A stretch of DNA of 64,000 bases, from NCBI GenBank assembly GCA_025506515.1, contig CM046452.1, forward strand, positions 70,225,080 to 70,289,079. Direction: 5' to 3'. Source of the stretch: Flaveria trinervia. Its lineage: Eukaryota; Streptophyta; Magnoliopsida; Asterales; Asteraceae. This document shows positions 60,901 to 64,000 of the stretch, piece by piece (the stretch's first letter is position 1; the number at the start of each line of letters is the position of its first letter). The notes beneath the pieces are model-generated. The model did no database searches. It was not told where the DNA came from and saw only the letters and a program-made list of their open reading frames with translations. Both the position numbers and the translations under genes were made by a program.

Positions 60901-62890
60901 TTTAGCAACAATTATTCCTACTTATGCAGCATCAAAAATGGACAATATGAGCATATCTTCCTTTTAGTTTAAGCATTTTTGGGTTTGAAACATATTTGTT
61001 TAGGATTAAATTTTTTTTATAGGTTGGGCTTTAAAGTTGATGAAAATTCTCTTAAAGATAAAAAGTAAAGTTCAAGATAAAATATACTATTTCAAATTCT
61101 CAACATAAACTTTGTGTAGTTTAGCAGTGTTTACATGACTTTGATGTATATCTTTTTTATCCTGTAATTCATTATATGTACCAATCCAAAACACCATCAA
61201 TTGACATGATCAATTTTAAACATATTACAGATTCTTGAAACATCTGTCCTGATAATGATGATGTGGGGATTAATAGCAGCTTGTGATGTGGATTTGAGAT
61301 GTATCAAGGTCCTAACAAAATTTTCAAGTTTTGGATATGTAAATCATCTCTTTGATGGGGACCAGAAGTAAATTTCTTAAAAGAATTTTTAACATGGTTG
61401 GATAAACACAATGATTAGTTTATTTATAATCATAAAACTGATATATAATTACCTATGAATAAACTTGAAATTGAATATGCTCCATTCTTTCAGGAAAGTA
61501 GAAAAAAGTGGCTTCAAAAATTTAAAATTCCAAAAGAAAAATCAACCTTTTATTTCAAGTTGTGCAAAGTTATTTGTCCTATTTGGGCCATTAAAAATGT
61601 TTCCTCTTAGAAGTTGAATTTATATCTTTTCTGTGTGAATTATTATTATTTTTCTTACTTTAAATATATTTCATTTAGTTAATAACAAAAAATTGCATTA
61701 AAATATATATCTTCAAAAGATATCATTATGATTAAGTGACGCGTCACATAAGGAAAATAATTTGATTCAAATCATATAATACCTTTATTCTCCAAAATCT
61801 AAGAATTGAAGAAAAAAATAATAACATTATTATTATTAGTACAATAAAAAGGGCAACAATAAATAATACAGCAAACAACAGATGTTGGAACTCGTCTGCA
61901 ACGCCCAATCAAATTTTTGCAAGTTGGCATAGAAAATCAAATAAGATAATGACAAACGCATCTGCAGATTCTGTATAGTTGGCTTTTCGATTTTTGGTAT
62001 TTTTTTTTTTTGTTTTTATACACTTATACATACATTATATTGAAGAAATTTTGTTAAGAGTAGAAGGTAGAGAGAGTGACAGCGCTCATAATTTTACGGA
62101 TTTAGGTAAACCATTAATAAAAGATTTAGTTGATCAGAGGGTCAAAAGAGTCCCGTCCCATGAATGCAAATTTTGGTGGAGTTAGGTTGAGAGGACTATC
62201 GATGACTAATAATTTACGCGTAGTTACTTCTCTATCAGTCTCGTGACATCATAACTTTTTGACACCGACAACGTATAATTTTAAATAATCACGGCGTATG
62301 TTTTTGTTTTTAACAAAACGGCACCATGTACAAAAGAAAAGAAGAAATAACAAAAGGAACTTTAAAATTCTTTTAGCATGACAAGTTAAAGTAGAACACT
62401 ATCTATTGAAAATTTGGTTTATTTTCAGAAACTCAAAGTCCAAACATGTTACACCAATTTGAGTGTTTGAATATTTACAAGAGACATCCTCGTAATAAAA
62501 AAAATTACTTCTCAATAAGAGGTCAAAGTTCAAAGTTAACAGGTAATGATAAATATCAATGTATTATAGAATATTATAAAACAGTTGGTATTTGACATCA
62601 AATAATCTTCAAAAGTCCATTGTACCAAACAAAATCAAATACGCATTAAAAGAAAATAACTATTAAGCGTGGTACCTGTAGACGATGACAACGGGCAGGG
62701 GTTTATTACGAACAATCGACGGGAGATCTCTGACGGGATTAAACGCGGTCAAGCAATCCAAGCGGAGCTCGACAAGGTCCGCACCTTCACTCTTGGCGTG
62801 AAGCATATCATTGACCATCTGGTCGACGGAATGACTCATCAACGGCACACACACCATTGTCGTATTTCTCAACACACCAACACTACCCAT
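57955..62890 (-). CDS. 3-dehydroquinate dehydratase/shikimate dehydrogenase family protein, quinate-dehydrogenase-like, 10 exons
   Basis: Homologue of the plant bifunctional enzyme of the shikimate pathway. Exons on the minus strand: 62890-62676, 60814-60709, 60449-60231, 60062-59722, 59449-59386, 59270-59162, 59017-58869, 58718-58571, 58475-58313, 57998-57955; GT-AG throughout. About 519 residues. The start MGSVGVLRNTT has an in-frame stop shortly upstream and no transit peptide, so the product is probably cytosolic. Dehydratase half (about 12-230): Schiff-base Lys kept (about 158, HIIKLVTSA) but the catalytic His is Phe (about 131, IVSCFVDG). Dehydrogenase half: SHSKG (about 249-253; Ser to Gly), VGIPYK (Thr to Gly at about 296; catalytic Lys at about 300 kept), NTDC with catalytic Asp (about 338), dinucleotide loop GAGGAGK, and an acidic VFDID in place of the NADP-binding NRT motif. 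These changes suggest NAD-dependent quinate dehydrogenase activity (inference). Single bases seem missing in exon 7 (about 58985-58995) and exon 8 (about 58598-58602). Confidence 0.9.
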
Positions 62891-62968
62891 TGCCCTAATT
62901 CAGTAATTACCAACAAAAGCTTAGATTAGAATGTTGGTGTTGGTGGATTAGCTTTGGATATGGGTGGC

Positions 62969-62977
62969 TTTTATATA
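62969..62977 (-). promoter_or_regulatory. TATA box of the dehydratase/dehydrogenase gene
   Basis: Minus-strand TATATAAAA lies about 80 bases upstream of the start codon, which would give a short 5' UTR of roughly 50 bases. Confidence 0.6.
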
Positions 62978-63016
62978 CGAAAAAAAGTTGGTGAGAGTTG
63001 AGGGGGTTGGTGAGTC

Positions 63017-63024
63017 CACGTGGA
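63017..63024. promoter_or_regulatory. G-box (CCACGTGG) upstream of the dehydratase/dehydrogenase gene
   Basis: The palindromic CCACGTGG lies about 45 bases upstream of the TATA box. The CACGTG core is bound by plant bZIP and bHLH factors, so light, stress or hormone control is possible; this is inferred from the motif only. Confidence 0.5.
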
Positions 63025-64000
63025 TATTTGCACCATTTGGAATTCGGTGTAAATGTGGCAGGTATTAGCTGTTGAGGAAGATGAAATGAAGATTAGATTA
63101 AAGATTTAAAGGCATAGAACAAGTCAAATGGTTGTGAAGTTGCAAAAGAAATAATAATAAAGAAATTGAGGAAAGAGGGTGTGAGAATGGACGGGGGGAG
63201 GAGGGTAGGAGAGAAAGGGACATGGGGTTGGTGGGAGTGATTTTGGATCCGCTTCGACTCGTTTTCATTTCAGTTCTATGTCGAATCGGTTGATACGGTT
63301 TTTGAATTAGTAAACTAAGCTAGTCGGGTTGGTTGGGTCATCTGTAACGATACAACAAGTGAAAGCTGTTAAGTTCAACAAAGTAGTCATGTTCTAAAAT
63401 AATCTTATAACAAATTTTTTCTTTGTAATTTGAAGCATATCGAATCAAGTGAGATTCTAGCTTAGCCTTCGTTTTAGAAACAAAGTTTTTCATCAGGAAA
63501 ACACGTGTAACGAAGTTCGAACACATGCCACAAGACGCTATTAACCACGTTAATATCATCGTAAATTTCTATCACCGCAACACGCAGGTTTTAGTTTCTC
63601 GTTGTCCAATTGGGATAAGAAACAAAGTTTTGTTGACTAGTGATCCGAGTGGGAAATGAAACAATATAATATTGACGAGAGACACAATTTAGCATATTGT
63701 CCCTTTGAGACTTATGAAAAGGTACATTGGTTTTTTATGTAAGAAATAAGAAACCGTTAACTATTTTCGTTACATATGTGTGATCTTTATTGACTAACTA
63801 GTGGGTTGACTCGCATAGCATGATCTTGAAATTGATAAATGTTAAATATGTTTATATTAAACTAATAACAAGAATAAATAGATGAATAAACTGAAACATC
63901 TGAACATTTACATCATATACAAAACCATGAACATAATTATTTGCTAACATATCTTGAGAGATAAATAACTAATGATCACTAGAAGAATATTACATGTTAA
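63025..64000. other. Upstream intergenic region, no gene seen
   Basis: Sequence upstream of the minus-strand gene. Only short chance frames, no recognisable domain or repeat ends. Confidence 0.5.

Overview
The window is nuclear DNA from a eudicot plant, most likely an Asteraceae (daisy family) species. The evidence is intron-rich plant genes with AT-rich introns, plant-type LTR retrotransposons primed from initiator tRNA-Met, abundant hAT-like MITEs, and a shikimate/quinate-type gene. The family assignment is inference from repeat style and is not proven.

Positions 1-32390 are a nested stack of four LTR retrotransposons. The oldest visible is element A, a chromodomain Ty3/gypsy element on the minus strand (24431-32390). 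Element B, a Ty1/copia Sirevirus-type element on the minus strand with an extra env-like coding region, sits in the 3' LTR of A (B runs from 24430 down to 2814). Element C, an internally deleted gypsy element on the minus strand, sits in the 3' LTR of B (1-2813, running off the window). Element D, a gypsy element on the plus strand (8568-16670), sits inside B between the B pol and env-like regions. LTR ends, primer-binding sites and polypurine tracts can be read for most of them. All coding regions are broken.

Positions 32391-64000 are the gene-bearing part. A 16-exon peptide:N-glycanase gene (PNG1 type, ER-associated degradation) lies at 33803-39951 (+). A single-exon J-domain/DUF3444 chaperone-like gene lies at 48684-50919 (+), with a probable intron in its 5' UTR. 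A 10-exon bifunctional 3-dehydroquinate dehydratase/shikimate dehydrogenase family gene lies at 57955-62890 (-). Between them are a decayed hAT transposase, the tail of a LINE, several MITEs (two inside PNG1 introns, one nested in another), three long microsatellites and a probable solo LTR.

Two points deserve attention. First, the dehydratase/shikimate dehydrogenase gene has no transit peptide, has Phe where the dehydratase half needs its catalytic His, and has substitutions in the dehydrogenase half that point to a cytosolic, NAD-dependent, quinate-dehydrogenase-like enzyme. Second, all three host genes show single missing bases (six in total) in otherwise intact reading frames. This pattern fits uncorrected long-read consensus errors better than three independent pseudogenes.
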